7,468 nucleotides of DNA, from contig JASHSW010000018.1 of NCBI GenBank assembly GCA_030038595.1, forward strand, positions 1 through 7,468, given 5' to 3'. Below, one piece after another: positions 1 to 5,997 of the stretch. Under the pieces are notes generated by a model. It did not search any database, had not been told where the DNA came from, and saw only the letters and a list, made by a program, of their open reading frames with translations. Origin of the DNA: Methylovirgula sp. (GTDB lineage Bacteria > Pseudomonadota > Alphaproteobacteria > Rhizobiales > Beijerinckiaceae). Within the stretch, counting starts at the first letter, position 1; each line of letters opens with the position of its first letter. The translations under genes and the position numbers were made by a program.

Positions 1-160
1 TCTTGTCGATCTTGGTGCCCGACCAAGGCTGTACCAGTTCGTCCACCGTGCGGCGGAAGGCACGCGCGTCGCCAAGCAGCGTGGTGATGTCGCGGAAGAT
101 GATTCCGGGCTTGGGATAATCGGGAATGCTGCGGATGGCGTTCTTCAGATCGATGCTCAT
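1..160 (-). CDS. apt: Adenine phosphoribosyltransferase, N-terminal part (cut by window edge)
   Basis: This is the first 53 codons of a gene that runs off the left edge. The translation starts [20 protein letters not shown] and continues with the block FRDITTLL, which is the typical N-terminus of adenine phosphoribosyltransferase. The PRPP-binding loop would lie further along and is not in the window. The family makes AMP from adenine and PRPP in the cytoplasm. The ATG (158-160) overlaps the TGA of mtnP (157-159) as ATGA, so translation is probably coupled. No clear Shine-Dalgarno sequence precedes it, which fits coupling. MtnP releases adenine, the substrate of this enzyme, so the pair makes a short salvage route. 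Identity rests on about a third of the protein but the motif match is good. Confidence 0.9.
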   Translation of the reverse strand, partial: MSIDLKNAIRSIPDYPKPGIIFRDITTLLGDARAFRRTVDELVQPWSGTKIDK

Positions 161-1026
161 GAGGAAACTCGCTTGAGAATCGCGTCGAGCTTTTGGAGAA
201 GCGCCGGATCGCGCGCCGCCGGTGCGGTGACGATTGCCGCGTCGAGAGCGCGGTCCGAACCGACGGGACAGAGCTCATGCTCGGCCGGGAAATCCCGCAA
301 GAGACGTGCCAACAAACGCGCCGCGTTGTTGGAATTGGCGGCGACGGTTTTCAGGATCGTTGCGACATCGACGTCGTCGTGCGCCGGATGCCAGCAATCG
401 AAATCCGTCACCATGGCGACGGTAGCATAGGAGATCTCCGCCTCGCGGGCGAGCTTGGCTTCCGGCATCGCAGTCATGCCGATCACGTCGAAACCGGCGG
501 CTTTATAGGCGAGCGATTCGGCAAGCGAGGAAAATTGCGGACCTTCCATCGCAACGTAGGTGCCGCCTTGCACATAGGCGATCCCCTCGGCCTTCGCGGC
601 GGCGGCGATACGCGCTTTCAGGAGCGGCGCGACCGGATGCGCCATCGAGACGTGCGCGACGCAACCGTTGCCGAAGAATGAGGATTGGCGGCCGAACGTG
701 CGGTCGACGAACTGGTCAACGAGCACGAAGAGCCCCGGATAGAACTCCTGCTTGAACGAGCCGCAGGCGGAGACCGAGACGATGTCGGTGACGCCGACGC
801 GTTTCAGTACGTCGATGTTGGCGCGGTAGTTGATGCCGGAAGGCGAAAGCCTATGTCCGCGTCCATGACGCGGCAGAAACACGCACTCCGTCGCCCCGAT
901 CCGCCCGAACCGCAAGGCATCGGACGGAACGCCCCAGGGCGAAGCGACTTCTTCTTCGCGCAAATCTTCAAGCCCGGGCAGGTCGTAGACGCCCGATCCG
1001 CCGATGATGCCGACGATGGCTTTCAT
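157..1026 (-). CDS. mtnP: S-methyl-5'-thioadenosine phosphorylase
   Basis: A complete 289-residue protein of the usual length for the MTAP/PNP family 2. It splits methylthioadenosine with phosphate into adenine and 5-methylthioribose 1-phosphate, clearing a by-product of polyamine synthesis and other SAM-dependent reactions. Visible family motifs are IGGSGVYD (residues 8-15), the phosphate-site block PRHGRGH (52-58), MEGPQFSS (160-167), [19 protein letters not shown] (183-201) and TDFDCWH (207-213). In that last block Asp208 and Asp210 sit where the purine-binding aspartates of 6-aminopurine phosphorylases occur. The ATG start gives the expected N-terminus [12 protein letters not shown], and a GGGG stretch just upstream may serve as a weak ribosome binding site. 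The gene lies 73 bases after petC and overlaps apt by four bases. A methylthioinosine or plain purine nucleoside phosphorylase is the main alternative; the Asp residues and the apt partner favour MTA. Confidence 0.93.
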   Translation of the reverse strand: MKAIVGIIGGSGVYDLPGLEDLREEEVASPWGVPSDALRFGRIGATECVFLPRHGRGHRLSPSGINYRANIDVLKRVGVTDIVSVSACGSFKQEFYPGLFVLVDQFVDRTFGRQSSFFGNGCVAHVSMAHPVAPLLKARIAAAAKAEGIAYVQGGTYVAMEGPQFSSLAESLAYKAAGFDVIGMTAMPEAKLAREAEISYATVAMVTDFDCWHPAHDDVDVATILKTVAANSNNAARLLARLLRDFPAEHELCPVGSDRALDAAIVTAPAARDPALLQKLDAILKRVSS

Positions 1027-1036
1027 TTGCCCCAGT

Positions 1037-1070
1037 CCCTGCCAAGCGACGCAGTCTCGACGTGGCAGGG
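1037..1070 (-). repeat. Inverted repeat just upstream of mtnP
   Basis: A perfect 8-base inverted repeat: CCCTGCCA at 1037-1044 and TGGCAGGG at 1063-1070, with an 18-base loop. It lies in the 73-base gap between petC and mtnP and ends about 10 bases before the mtnP ATG. There is no following T-run, so it is not a classic intrinsic terminator. It could be an RNA processing or translation-control hairpin or a weak operator. The repeat is seen directly; any function is inference. Confidence 0.4.
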
Positions 1071-1087
1071 GCGCGAGGCAAGAGGCG

Positions 1088-1104
1088 ATTGAGCGCGGCT
1101 CAAT
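1088..1104 (-). terminator. Short hairpin across the petC stop codon (terminator-like)
   Basis: A perfect 7-base inverted repeat, ATTGAGC-GCG-GCTCAAT, with a 3-base loop, spans the TGA stop of petC (1100-1102). A compact stem like this at the end of petC could slow or end transcription, or protect the 3' end of the bc1 message. In the minus direction it is followed by CGCCTCTTGCC, which is not a proper T-tract, so termination would be weak at most and mtnP-apt may still be read through. Confidence 0.35.
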
Positions 1105-1939
1105 GCCCCGTAACGCCCGCCCAGATCCGCTTCTTGGTGAAATAGAGCAGGCCGGCGAAGACGATCAGGAAGACCATCACGCGGAACCCCATCTTCTTGC
1201 GGTCTTCGAGCTTGGGTTCGGCGGCCCAATAGAGAAACGCCGCGACGTCGTGGGAATATTGCGTCAGCGTCTGCGGCGCGCCGTCGGTATATTGGACCGC
1301 CCCGTCCTTCAGCGGCCGCGGCATCGCAATCTTATGGCCGGGAAAATAGAGGTTCCAGTGGTCGTCGCCGGGATGCGTGTAACCGTTCAGGATGGCGACG
1401 ATATAGTCGGGTCCTTGCTCCTGGTATTGTGTGAACGCGTCGAAGATGAAGAGCGGGAAGGGGCGCGGATAGGTGCGCGCCTTGGCGAGCAGCGACATGT
1501 CGGGCGGGACCGCCCCGAGTGCGGCCTTCGCCGCCTCGGCATTGGCGAAGACCCAAGGAAAATGATCCGAAGGCCGGCCCGGACGCTCGAACATTTGGCC
1601 CGCGTCGTTCGGGCCGGCCTCGATCTTGTAGGTCGCGGCCAGCGCTTTCACCTGCGCCTCCGAGAAGTCCGGCCCATCGGGGTCGGCGAGATCGCGGAAG
1701 GCGACGAGTTTCAAGGAATGACAGTTCGAACAGACGTCGTGATAGACCTTGAAGCCGCGTTGCAATTGCTCCGGATCGAATTTGCCGAACGGACCGGCGA
1801 ACGTCCAGGATTGGCGCGTGGGAACGGGGTGCGCCTGACTCGAATCGGATTCGGCTGCGCCGGCCGACGAGCCGAGCGCAATGCCGAGCAGAAGCACTCC
1901 CGCCGTCGTTATTGCGCAAAGACCCAAGCGGTTTGCCAA
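1100..1939 (-). CDS. petC: Cytochrome c1, heme-binding subunit of the bc1 complex
   Basis: A 279-residue precursor. It carries electrons from the Rieske protein to soluble or membrane cytochrome c on the periplasmic side. Residues 1 to about 28 look like a signal peptide ending SSAGA. The c-type heme site is CSNCH (Cys70, Cys73, His74) followed by SLKLVAFRDL. PPDMSLLAKAR lies at 145-155, and the axial methionine is in IAMPRPL (Met206). A single C-terminal membrane anchor spans about 250-267, followed by a KKR stop-transfer cluster. The frame is open further upstream inside petB, but the likely start is the TTG at 1939-1937, because GAGAGG lies seven bases before it and it gives a clean signal peptide; a second TTG two codons upstream is possible. 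petB ends 16 bases before it, in a different frame. No defect is visible. Confidence 0.92.
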   Translation of the reverse strand: MANRLGLCAITTAGVLLLGIALGSSAGAAESDSSQAHPVPTRQSWTFAGPFGKFDPEQLQRGFKVYHDVCSNCHSLKLVAFRDLADPDGPDFSEAQVKALAATYKIEAGPNDAGQMFERPGRPSDHFPWVFANAEAAKAALGAVPPDMSLLAKARTYPRPFPLFIFDAFTQYQEQGPDYIVAILNGYTHPGDDHWNLYFPGHKIAMPRPLKDGAVQYTDGAPQTLTQYSHDVAAFLYWAAEPKLEDRKKMGFRVMVFLIVFAGLLYFTKKRIWAGVTGH

Positions 1940-1955
1940 CGTCAATCCTCTCGGC

Positions 1956-3200
1956 TCACGTCTTAAGACCCGACTGCGCGGTTTTGCCAAGCACCGCATC
2001 GGCGATGGAAGCGGGCAACGGCCGCGGCTTTTCGATGAAGGGCAGAAGCGGCAGCACCACCAGGAAAAAGGCAAAATAGCAGATCGTGAGAATCCGGCCG
2101 GCGATCACGAAATTGCCTTCCGGCCGATTGGCGCCGACATAGCCGAGCCCCAGGACGACCGCGACGAAGATCCAGAAGAAAATGCGATAGAGCGGCCGAT
2201 AGACCGCCGACTTCACCGGCGAGCGATCGAGCCAGGGCAAGAAAGCAAAGATCAGGATCGCAGCGAACAAGGCGATGACGCCGGTGAGCTTCGAGGGGAT
2301 CGAGCGCAGGATCGCGTAATAGGGCAGATAATACCATTCCGGCACGATTTCGGACGGCGTCTGCAGCGGATTGGCTTCGATGTAATTGTCCGCGTCGCCG
2401 AGATAGTTCGGAATGTAGAAGAGGAACCAGGCAAAGAAGGTGAGGAAGACGACAAGCCCGAATGCGTCTTTCATCGTGAAATACGGATGGAAGGGCAGAG
2501 TGTCCTTGTCCGTCTTCTTCTCGATGCCGGCCGGATTGTTGGAGCCGGTGACGTGCAGCGCCCAGATATGCAGGACGACCACACCCGCGATCATGAAAGG
2601 CAAGAGGTAGTGCAGTGCGTAGAAACGGTTGAGAGTCGCATCATTGACCGCGTAGCCGCCCCAAAGCCAGGTGGTCAACGCGCCGCCGACGACCGGAATG
2701 GCGCCGAACAGGCTGGTAATGACGGTGGCGCCCCAGAAGCTCATCTGCCCCCAAGGCAGCGTGTAGCCGAGAAAGCCGGTCGCCATCATCAAGAGATAGA
2801 TGATGAGACCGAGGATCCAGAGGACTTCGCGGGGCGCCTTATAGGAGCCGTAGTAGAGGCCGCGCAGCATGTGGATATAGACGGCGAAAAACATCATCGA
2901 GGCGCCGTTCGAGTGCGCGTAGCGCAATAGCCAGCCGTAGTTCACGTCGCGCATGATGTGCTCGACCGAAACGAAGGCGAGTTTCGAATCCGGCACGTAA
3001 TGCATCGCCAGCACGACGCCGGTGACAATCTGGAACCCCAGCATGAAGGAAAGAATGCCGCCGAACGTCCACCAGTAATTCAGGTTGCGCGGATTGGGAA
3101 AGGCGACGAAGGAATGATGCACGAAGCCCAATAGCGGCAGGCGGCTTTCGAACCATCTGGCGAGAGCGCTTTTCGGAACGTAGATCGGTTGGCCGCTCAT
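1956..3200 (-). CDS. petB: Cytochrome b, quinol-oxidising membrane subunit of the bc1 complex
   Basis: A 414-residue, strongly hydrophobic protein that matches bacterial cytochrome b along its length. It carries both b-hemes and the Qo and Qi quinone sites in the inner membrane. The four heme-ligand histidines are at residues 96 and 110 ([15 protein letters not shown]) and 197 and 211 ([16 protein letters not shown]). The Qo site shows [16 protein letters not shown] (145-160) and PEWY (287-290). LPWLDRSPV and [12 protein letters not shown] mark the C-terminal helices. The ATG at 3200-3198 gives the expected start [11 protein letters not shown]; an in-frame GTG at 3233 would add an unlikely charged leader. 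It follows the shortened Rieske frame by 36 bases and precedes petC by 16. In Bradyrhizobium and relatives the b and c1 parts form one fused polyprotein (fbcH); here they are separate genes. All key residues are present, so the gene looks intact. Confidence 0.95.
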   Translation of the reverse strand: MSGQPIYVPKSALARWFESRLPLLGFVHHSFVAFPNPRNLNYWWTFGGILSFMLGFQIVTGVVLAMHYVPDSKLAFVSVEHIMRDVNYGWLLRYAHSNGASMMFFAVYIHMLRGLYYGSYKAPREVLWILGLIIYLLMMATGFLGYTLPWGQMSFWGATVITSLFGAIPVVGGALTTWLWGGYAVNDATLNRFYALHYLLPFMIAGVVVLHIWALHVTGSNNPAGIEKKTDKDTLPFHPYFTMKDAFGLVVFLTFFAWFLFYIPNYLGDADNYIEANPLQTPSEIVPEWYYLPYYAILRSIPSKLTGVIALFAAILIFAFLPWLDRSPVKSAVYRPLYRIFFWIFVAVVLGLGYVGANRPEGNFVIAGRILTICYFAFFLVVLPLLPFIEKPRPLPASIADAVLGKTAQSGLKT

Positions 3201-3236
3201 GATCAGTTCTCGGCTCGCAACGGAGCGGCGCACCGC

Positions 3237-3542
3237 TCAACCCATCGAAATCTTCGTATCGGACGTGAACGCGTAAGGCGGGAGAGCACCGGCGGCGAGG
3301 TCGTGGACCGCGCCGGAGTTCGCTGGGACGCGCAGTTTGCGCGATGGGACGGCGCCGATCCGCGCTTCGGCGATGTGGCTTAAATCGACCTCGGCGGAGG
3401 CAGCGGCGAGAATCGATGTGGCGGGATTCGTCGGGTCAATCGACGGCCGGATCGCGCCGACGGCGGCGACTCGCGTGGCGCCGGCCGCAACGAAGAGGCA
3501 ATCTTGGCGTGAGGAAGCCTCCATGCTGGCGCTGTCGGCCAC
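3237..3542 (-). pseudogene. petA: Rieske iron-sulfur protein remnant with the cluster domain deleted
   Basis: This 101-codon frame occupies the position of the bc1 Rieske gene, directly before petB. Both ends of a Rieske protein are recognisable. The N-terminus has SRQDCLFVAAGAT (residues 11-23), which matches the usual TRRDFLFVATGA-type twin-arginine and anchor region, then NPATSILAAASAEVDLSHIAE (39-59), the hinge and first strand. The C-terminus is PPYAFTSDTKISMG (88-101), the family's usual last strand. Between them the central region of roughly 80-90 residues is absent, including both cluster loops (CTHLGC and CPCHGS types); the only cysteine is Cys15 near the N-terminus. The twin arginine has become Arg-Gln, and the membrane helix is shortened and contains arginines. 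The frame has no internal stop. The GTG start has an excellent GGAGG six bases upstream; an internal ATG lies six codons later. It cannot bind a 2Fe-2S cluster, so I call it a pseudogene. A small expressed protein or a translation-coupling leader remains possible. Confidence 0.85.
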
Positions 3543-3736
3543 GTCTTTCCTCCGCTCCAAAGCTCTATAAGCCTTTGCTATGGAGTTATTCGCAAGCGGA
3601 ATGCCCCGGCAATGCGGCCTTTCGCCACTTCGAGGCTTGGCTCTGCGTCGCGGGCTCTTTGCCCGTCGCAGGTTACATTTTGGCCGATAGCGGCTAGACC
3701 GGGACGATCGACGCCCAAAGGCGTTTGGATGAGGCG
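3543..3736. other. Divergent intergenic region between the bc1 operon and hemF
   Basis: About 190 bases with no convincing gene. It must hold the start signals for the minus-strand bc1 operon and probably those for plus-strand hemF. The strong GGAGG of the Rieske remnant is at 3549-3553 (minus). On the plus strand a weak candidate for hemF is TTACAT (3673-3678) with TAGACC 16 bases later, but I would not rely on it. In some Hyphomicrobiales a small RNA-methyltransferase gene sits between the two; nothing like it is visible here. Confidence 0.4.
3564..3595 (-). promoter_or_regulatory. Possible promoter of the bc1 operon
   Basis: Reading the minus strand, TTGCGA (3595-3590) is followed after 18 bases by CTTATA (3571-3566), with TATAGA as an alternative shifted two bases. 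This lies about 22 bases before the GTG of the Rieske remnant, in the 190-base gap shared with the divergent hemF gene. The match to a sigma-70-type promoter is modest. No clear FNR or other regulator box was found. Confidence 0.3.
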
Positions 3737-4636
3737 ATGCGCGAGACGAAAGACCTCGAAATCCGCCAGGCCGAAGCGCGCGCCGCCTTCGAAGCCCTGC
3801 AATCCAAGACCCTCGCCGTCCTCGAGACATTGGAAGGAGAGTGCCCGGGGCCTTACGCGGAGGAGAACAAGCCGCCCGGCCGTTTCGCGGCGACGGACTG
3901 GGTGCGAACCGACGCCACCGGCAAGGACGGCGGCGGCGGCAAGATGGCCCTCCTGCACGGCCGGCTCTTCGAAAAGGCCGGCGTGCATTGCTCGACGGTC
4001 TACGGCACATTCCCGGCCGAGTTCGCCGCGCAGATTCCCGGCACCGAGGCCGATCCGCGCTTCTGGGCCTCCGGCATCTCGCTCATCGTCCACCCGTACA
4101 ATCCGCAGGTGCCGATCGCGCACATGAACTGCCGTTATGTGGCGACCCGCAAGGCTTGGTTCGGCGGCGGCGCCGATCTGACGCCGGTGCTCGATCGCCG
4201 CCGCAAGCCGGCGGATCCGGATTCGGTCGCCTTCCACGCGGCAATGAAAGGCGTCTGCCTGCGCCACCGCGGAGTCGCGGACTACGATCGATTCGAAGAA
4301 TGGTGCGACGAATATTTCTTTCTGAAGCACCGCAACGAGCCGCGCGGCATCGGCGGCATCTTCTTCGATTACCTCGAAACGGAATCCGGTTTCGATGCCG
4401 AACTCGCCTTCGTTCGCGACGTCGGCGAGACATTTCTGAAGATCTACCCGGAAATCGTGCGGGACAATTTCGACAAGCCCTGGAGCGCGGCCGAACGCGA
4501 CGAACAGCTCGTGCGCCGCGGCCGCTATGTCGAATTTAATCTTCTTTACGACCGCGGCACGATTTTCGGGCTGAAGACGGGCGGCAATGTCGATTCGATC
4601 CTTTCCTCCATGCCGCCGCTGGTCAAATGGCCGTGA
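3737..4636 (+). CDS. hemF: Oxygen-dependent coproporphyrinogen III oxidase
   Basis: A 299-residue cytoplasmic enzyme that decarboxylates two propionate chains of coproporphyrinogen III with O2, giving protoporphyrinogen IX for heme. Numbering from the ATG at 3737, the conserved histidines are His119 (VHPYNP), His129 (IAHMN, the position of the family's proton donor), His167 (FHAAMKGVC) and His198 ([15 protein letters not shown]). Other blocks are [10 protein letters not shown] (141-150) and [20 protein letters not shown] (260-279). The protein ends MPPLVKWP, without the roughly 25-residue tail of the E. coli enzyme; from memory this short end is normal in rhizobial relatives. A TTG at 3725 would add four residues (303 in all). 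I prefer the ATG, although its GGATGAGG lies very close. The gene diverges from the bc1 operon, so heme supply and heme-protein genes share an upstream region. Confidence 0.95.
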   Translation: MRETKDLEIRQAEARAAFEALQSKTLAVLETLEGECPGPYAEENKPPGRFAATDWVRTDATGKDGGGGKMALLHGRLFEKAGVHCSTVYGTFPAEFAAQIPGTEADPRFWASGISLIVHPYNPQVPIAHMNCRYVATRKAWFGGGADLTPVLDRRRKPADPDSVAFHAAMKGVCLRHRGVADYDRFEEWCDEYFFLKHRNEPRGIGGIFFDYLETESGFDAELAFVRDVGETFLKIYPEIVRDNFDKPWSAAERDEQLVRRGRYVEFNLLYDRGTIFGLKTGGNVDSILSSMPPLVKWP

Positions 4637-4643
4637 AACCTAG

Positions 4644-4680
4644 GGATGGCGCTGCCGCCGGGGCGTCGTCGGCGCCATCC
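4644..4680 (+). terminator. Hairpin downstream of hemF (terminator-like, no T-run)
   Basis: A perfect 9-base inverted repeat, GGATGGCGC (4644-4652) and GCGCCATCC (4672-4680), begins eight bases after the hemF stop. Its 19-base GC-rich loop could pair further. No T-tract follows, so it may be a factor-independent terminator of the weak kind or an mRNA 3'-end stabiliser. Its position between hemF and the next gene supports a transcript boundary. Confidence 0.45.
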
Positions 4681-4686
4681 GTCTCG

Positions 4687-4698
4687 GCAAGCGCTTGC
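4687..4698. promoter_or_regulatory. Perfect 12-base palindrome upstream of the DUF992 pair
   Basis: GCAAGCGCTTGC is a perfect 12-base palindrome about 85 bases before the first DUF992 start codon. It is long enough to be a dimer-binding operator and lies where a promoter is expected. Downstream, ATAAAT at 4757-4762 is a possible -10 element. I recognise no named regulator for it. Chance palindromes of this kind also occur in GC-rich DNA. Confidence 0.25.
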
Positions 4699-4783
4699 GC
4701 CTTGTTGCCGCCTATGTCAGAGCAATTCGAGCGTTAGCTCCGCCGTCGTTAACCGCATAAATCCAATCGAGAGGAGACGATCC

Positions 4784-5269
4784 ATGGTTCTTCCGCGGCG
4801 TTCACTCCTGCCGGTGGCCTGCGCCCTTTTGGCGCCGCTCTGGCTCGGCTCGGCCGAAGTTGCACAGGCAGCGCAGGTCGGCATCCTGCATTGCAATGTT
4901 TCTCCTTCGGTCGGTTTCATCATTACCTCTTCGAAGTCGCTCGCCTGCCGGTTCAGCCGGCACCATTTCCCGCCGGAATTTTATGTTGGCCACATCAGCA
5001 ATTTCGGAGTCGCGCTCGGGATGACGGGGCCGGGCCGTCTGGTCTGGGCGGTGTTCGCCGCGACCTCGGCATTGAATCCCTACGCGCTCGCCGGATCGTA
5101 TGGCGGCGCCACCGCGAATGTCTCCTTCGGGCCGGGCGTCGGCGCCAATGCACTCATCGGGGGCAGCGGCGATTCCGTCGCTCTTCAGCCGCTTTCGGTC
5201 AACGCCCAGACAGGCGTCGCCGTGAATGCCGGGTTCGGCAGCCTCGTTCTGGAACCGGCGCCGCGTTGA
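4784..5269 (+). CDS. Exported DUF992 family protein, copy 1
   Basis: A 161-residue protein. Residues 1 to about 29 form a clear signal peptide: the basic start MVLPRRS, a hydrophobic core, and a cleavage site after VAQA. The mature part holds two cysteines, Cys37 in LHCNVSPSVG and Cys55 in LACRFSR, likely to form a disulfide in the periplasm. GPGRLVW, the glycine- and alanine-rich GPGVGANALIGG and ALQPLSVNAQTGV follow. This pattern is that of DUF992 (PF06186 as I recall), an uncharacterised exported family common in Hyphomicrobiales; no function is known to me. The ATG at 4784 is chosen over a longer in-frame start at 4646 because GAGAGGAGA lies just upstream and the signal peptide then sits at the N-terminus. 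A paralogue follows 86 bases downstream; the mature parts match at about 80 of 130 positions in a gap-free hand alignment. Confidence 0.85.
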   Translation: MVLPRRSLLPVACALLAPLWLGSAEVAQAAQVGILHCNVSPSVGFIITSSKSLACRFSRHHFPPEFYVGHISNFGVALGMTGPGRLVWAVFAATSALNPYALAGSYGGATANVSFGPGVGANALIGGSGDSVALQPLSVNAQTGVAVNAGFGSLVLEPAPR

Positions 5270-5355
5270 ACTCGGCGCCGCGCCTGCTGGAACGCGCAGC
5301 CGCATTGTCGCCGTAGAGCGGCCCGATCCTGATAGAAGAAGACAGGAGACGGTTG

Positions 5356-5871
5356 ATGGCGGTTCGCCCAGTCCTGATCGCGGTCTTGGGCTGCGTCGTC
5401 GCGCTTTGGGTTGGTGCGGCGAATGTGGCCAAAGCCGACCAAATCGGCATGCTTGAATGCAATGTATCTCCCGGCGTCGGTCTCATCGTGACCTCGAGGC
5501 AGGCGCTTTCCTGCCGGTTCAGCCGCTCCTACGGACCGCCGGAATATTATGTCGGCACGATCACCAAGTTCGGATTGGCGCTCGGGGCGACCGGACCGGG
5601 CAGGCTCGTTTGGGAGGTCTTCTCGGCGACACCCGAACCGGGACGCTTCGCGCTCGCCGGCGAATTTACCGGCGCGACGGCCGAGTTGACCTTGGGTGCC
5701 GGGCTCGGCGCCAACGCGCTGGTGGGCGGCAACGCCCGCTCCATCGCTTTGCAGCCGCTCTCCGTCAACGCGCAAACCGGCGTCAATATTGCCGCGGGCG
5801 TTGGCGCGCTCAGGTTGGTGCCCGCGGTTGGCTATTACCGCCATCATCGTCGCCATCACTATCACTTCTAG
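5356..5871 (+). CDS. Exported DUF992 family protein, copy 2, with His-rich tail
   Basis: A 171-residue paralogue of the preceding gene. The signal peptide ends near NVAKA (residues 23-27). Conserved features are Cys35 in LECNVSPGVG, Cys53 in LSCRFSR, GPGRLVW, GLGANALVGG and ALQPLSVNAQTGV. Unlike copy 1 it ends in a basic, aromatic tail, YRHHRRHHYHF (161-171), with five histidines. Such a tail could bind metal or a negatively charged surface, but this is inference. The ATG at 5356 has AGGAG seven bases upstream; a TTG one codon earlier is possible. The two copies lie 86 bases apart in the same direction, so they are probably a tandem duplication and may be co-transcribed. Function is unknown; the signal peptide puts it in the periplasm or cell surface. 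Confidence 0.86.
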   Translation: MAVRPVLIAVLGCVVALWVGAANVAKADQIGMLECNVSPGVGLIVTSRQALSCRFSRSYGPPEYYVGTITKFGLALGATGPGRLVWEVFSATPEPGRFALAGEFTGATAELTLGAGLGANALVGGNARSIALQPLSVNAQTGVNIAAGVGALRLVPAVGYYRHHRRHHYHF

Positions 5872-5942
5872 TTCTCGGAAGCGCCGTTGCTTTGGCCGGC
5901 CCGGGTTGCGGGCTAGACGCCGCGCTCATAAATTGCGGGAAT

Positions 5943-5962
5943 CGCCGGCATTCCGACCGGCG
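5943..5962 (+). repeat. Small GC-rich hairpin between DUF992 copy 2 and trxB
   Basis: CGCCGG (5943-5948) and CCGGCG (5957-5962) form a 6-base stem with an 8-base loop, about 35 bases before the trxB start. It could end the upstream transcript or shape the trxB leader. The signal is weak because such short GC stems are common in this DNA. The rest of the 126-base gap shows only a faint promoter candidate (TTGCGG near 5907, ATAAAT near 5929). Confidence 0.25.
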
Positions 5963-5997
5963 GCACACGCCGGCTCGCGGCGAGAAAGGCGGAACAG

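Larger units (their letters stand above)
4784..5871 (+). repeat. Tandem gene duplication of DUF992
   Basis: The two neighbouring DUF992 genes align without gaps through the mature domain, from the residue after signal cleavage to the proline-alanine near the C-terminus, at roughly 62 percent identity by hand count. The signal peptides and C-terminal tails differ. The divergence shows that the duplication is not recent. Confidence 0.75.

Noticed and set aside
1004..1966. Plus-strand frame of 320 codons opposite petC
   Set aside because: Antisense shadow of cytochrome c1; no domain or credible start signal.
1881..2930. Long plus-strand frame of 349 codons opposite petB
   Set aside because: It is antisense to a clear cytochrome b gene, is highly charged without recognisable motifs, and is explained by third-position GC bias.
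3201..3233. Upstream GTG start that would extend petB by 11 residues
   Set aside because: It begins almost on the Rieske stop codon and adds an Arg-rich leader; the ATG at 3200 gives the usual cytochrome b N-terminus.
3578..4330. Minus-strand frame of 250 codons opposite hemF
   Set aside because: Antisense to a well-supported enzyme, with no recognisable family pattern.
4560..4636. HemF seems to lack the roughly 25-residue C-terminal tail of the E. coli enzyme
   Set aside because: The ending MPPLVKWP appears, from memory, to be the normal end in rhizobial relatives, and no tail-like sequence follows in other frames, so I do not call it truncated.
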